This document shows, piece after piece, positions 52,270 through 53,645 of a DNA stretch of 53,645 nucleotides. A program made the position numbers and the translations under genes. Under the pieces are notes generated by a model. The model did no database searches. It saw nothing but the letters and a program-made list of their open reading frames with translations, and had not been told where the DNA came from. This stretch comes from Gammaproteobacteria bacterium (GTDB lineage: Bacteria; Pseudomonadota; Gammaproteobacteria; Arenicellales; UBA868): the NCBI GenBank assembly GCA_022450155.1, contig JAKUQR010000020.1:1-53645 (forward strand), given 5' to 3'. Each line of letters starts with the position of its first letter. The first letter of the stretch is position 1.

Positions 52270-53517
52270 ATGTATAAAAATATAACTTATAACTTTTCAG
52301 AAAAGATAAGACTTTATTGCATATTTGTAAATGATAAGTCTGTTGACCAACTTACCGTAGCTGACTTTCTTTCTGCCTTCTCACTAAATGAAAAATATCT
52401 AATAGATGATGAAACTCTTTCGTATTTCTTTGAGCACGAGCATCTAATAGTAAAAACTGACTGTTTCTGGTGGGTGTCATCTTTTGTATGGGTCATGCAC
52501 GGTTCTTGGTACGATAAATGGCAAACTACATTCTTACGATATGACCGTCTTGATACTTCATTCTCAAAACGACTTCGTTGGTGCAACCCAACACCAATAG
52601 ACAGTCATCTTGTTGGGCAAGTCGCAACGTTTCCAACAACAGATGATAGAGATACGTTTTCTGACTATTTTGCTGAAAAACCAAACGATGAGCCATTTCG
52701 GGTTTATCGTGGTTTTAGAGTTAGACACGGTGAGGTAGTTAGAACAAATGTAAAGAAATTAGATAACCCTGAGGCTCACATACAAGTAGAAGGTAAAGGT
52801 CCGTCTCACACACTAAACCCAGTTTTCGCAGTAGGGCATCTCAATACTACTCAAAACCCATATTTCCTCAAAAAGTATGCAAACATAGCTGGGTCTAAAC
52901 AAACTAAACAGTTTTTAGCGAAGAAATATTTTGGAATGTTGCCAACCTGGCAAGGAGACACAATGCTCACTTACGCATACTCGTGTATCGGCACATATGA
53001 AGTCAGCAAGAAAGACATCATTTTTGTAAAAACTGGTATATATGAGGAAGTTATATTTGACTCCAACTCTGTGAAGTTAGTTAGATACGACTTCATTTCT
53101 TGGGTGCAGTCATACGCAGCTCTTCTATGTCGCCAGTTTTTATACGAAATACAAGACAGACATTCTGTTTATCTTCGTCATATCGTTTTAGATATGTGGT
53201 CGCTGATAGACATTTATAAGAAATGGGCGAGTTTAGCTTCTCAAAACCCAACAATACTCACGTCTCAATATGGAAAGTCTAAAACCAACATTACTGATGA
53301 CTTACGACTAGAAGATAGGAAACTAACCGACACTATCTACTCAAACTTACAAGAAAATAGCAAAGGGTTTAGTGATGACGGATACGACTGGGATAAATGT
53401 GAAAGTGTATTTGCCGATGCACTACTTGGTAAACCGAAAACTAAACCCAATAAAGTAGTTCCAGATACTGGCGGTACTTCTGAGCCACCCCGTAAAAAAA
53501 CGATATTTGATATGTAA
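52270..53517 (+). CDS. Orphan phage-like protein, possible ADP-ribosyltransferase-like fold
   Basis: I do not recognise this 415-residue protein with confidence. Its DNA is AT-rich and its codon use unlike the rest of the window. Residues about 137-190 read PFRVYRGFRVRHGEVVRTNV, then HIQVEGKGPSHTLNPVFAVG; about 255-275 read KKDIIFVKTGIYEEVIF. The order YRGF (Arg), S-x-T and YEEV recalls the R-S-E class of mono-ADP-ribosyltransferases seen in phages, but the first Glu of the ExE motif is Tyr here. The N terminus is rich in aromatic residues (CFWWVSSFVWVMHGSWYDKW), and the C terminus GGTSEPPRKKTIFDM looks disordered. No signal peptide or membrane span is clear. Confidence 0.6.
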   Translation: MYKNITYNFSEKIRLYCIFVNDKSVDQLTVADFLSAFSLNEKYLIDDETLSYFFEHEHLIVKTDCFWWVSSFVWVMHGSWYDKWQTTFLRYDRLDTSFSKRLRWCNPTPIDSHLVGQVATFPTTDDRDTFSDYFAEKPNDEPFRVYRGFRVRHGEVVRTNVKKLDNPEAHIQVEGKGPSHTLNPVFAVGHLNTTQNPYFLKKYANIAGSKQTKQFLAKKYFGMLPTWQGDTMLTYAYSCIGTYEVSKKDIIFVKTGIYEEVIFDSNSVKLVRYDFISWVQSYAALLCRQFLYEIQDRHSVYLRHIVLDMWSLIDIYKKWASLASQNPTILTSQYGKSKTNITDDLRLEDRKLTDTIYSNLQENSKGFSDDGYDWDKCESVFADALLGKPKTKPNKVVPDTGGTSEPPRKKTIFDM

Positions 53518-53526
53518 AAAGAAAAA

Positions 53527-53550
53527 CCACCATTTCTGGTGGCTTCTCTT
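53527..53550 (+). terminator. Terminator-like hairpin after the orphan gene
   Basis: CCACCA and TGGTGG flank TTTC ten bases after the stop codon, followed by CTTCTCTT. The stem is short and the T-tract interrupted, but the position is right. Confidence 0.55.
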
Positions 53551-53584
53551 AGTTGAGTGGTAAACAGCATTCATTATTCTTTGA

Positions 53585-53645
53585 CGCGTCTGATAATAAA
53601 CAACTAATATCCCACCATCATCTACCCCGGCTTGCCAATGGCTCA
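53585..53645 (-). pseudogene. Possible HyuA N-terminal fragment at the window edge
   Basis: On the minus strand the last 30 bases encode HWQAGVDDGG, resembling WQVGVDVGG at the start of HyuA set 4. Downstream of GG the similarity fades (QT of HyuA's RQTGE may be echoed by YYQTRQ). Four of the base differences are at third codon positions, as expected for a diverged coding copy. It could be a decayed hyuA, a duplicated boundary or the edge of a real gene outside the window. Confidence 0.3.

Overview
The window looks like chromosome of a Gram-negative, free-living heterotroph, most likely of the Pseudomonadota. I infer this from gene style only: ATG/GTG/TTG starts with AAGGAG-type ribosome sites, a DUF1289 protein, DinB, NudC, peptide deformylase, FAD- and flavin-type oxidoreductases and many short operons. 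There is no rRNA or tRNA to place it further. About 46 genes are visible, almost all enzymes of small-molecule catabolism. I see no transporter, no integrase or transposase and only one transcription factor.

Layout. 1-3166 (+): enoyl-CoA hydratase (cut by the window edge), epoxide-hydrolase-like alpha/beta hydrolase, flavin monooxygenase. 3354-4037 (-): an AT-rich orphan gene for a very acidic protein, then dinB (+). 5715-7023 (+): SDR and a Rid protein. 7077-18953 (-): a long co-directional run which, in transcription order, encodes an FAD amine/amino-acid oxidoreductase, a PLP decarboxylase, an amidase, a D-hydantoinase/dihydropyrimidinase, an M20 N-carbamoyl-L-amino-acid hydrolase, an N-carbamoyl-D-amino-acid hydrolase and a HyuA/HyuB pair. 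19103-22996 (+): a small DUF1289 gene and a 1202-residue HyuA-HyuB fusion. 23077-27358 (-): truncated MBL-fold gene, SDR, luciferase-like oxidoreductase, nudC, def. 27609-30261 (+): biotin carrier, carboxyltransferase, phytanoyl-CoA-type dioxygenase. 30273-34942 (-): AKR, SDR, carboxymuconolactone-decarboxylase-family protein, SRPBCC protein, XRE-cupin regulator, kynureninase. 35045-41502 (+): a third HyuA/HyuB pair, AMP-dependent acyl ligase, TauD-type dioxygenase. 41548-41937 (-): second Rid protein. 42109-46015 (+): operon of an Asp/Glu-racemase-fold protein, LDH2-type dehydrogenase, indoleamine 2,3-dioxygenase and SDR. 46021-51852 (-): M55 D-aminopeptidase, CoA-transferase remnant, luciferase-like oxidoreductase and a fourth HyuB/HyuA set. 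51853-53645: an abruptly AT-rich, phage-like segment with one 415-residue orphan gene.

How the genes fit together. The centre is a hydantoin / N-carbamoyl-amino-acid / cyclic-amide salvage region: a ring opener, both stereo-specific carbamoylases, an amidase, a candidate D-amino-acid oxidoreductase, two Rid proteins and four separate HyuAB-type (5-oxoprolinase-superfamily) systems. A second theme is tryptophan ring cleavage: a bacterial indoleamine 2,3-dioxygenase and a kynureninase lie about 9 kb apart, with the kynureninase divergent from one HyuAB pair across a short region carrying two inverted copies of a TTGCAATT-type element.

The items most worth a second look are the AT-rich island joined inside the 5' end of a hyuA gene, with its orphan and possibly ADP-ribosyltransferase-like protein; the IDO/kynureninase/HyuAB arrangement without a recognisable formamidase; and several enzymes with missing catalytic residues.
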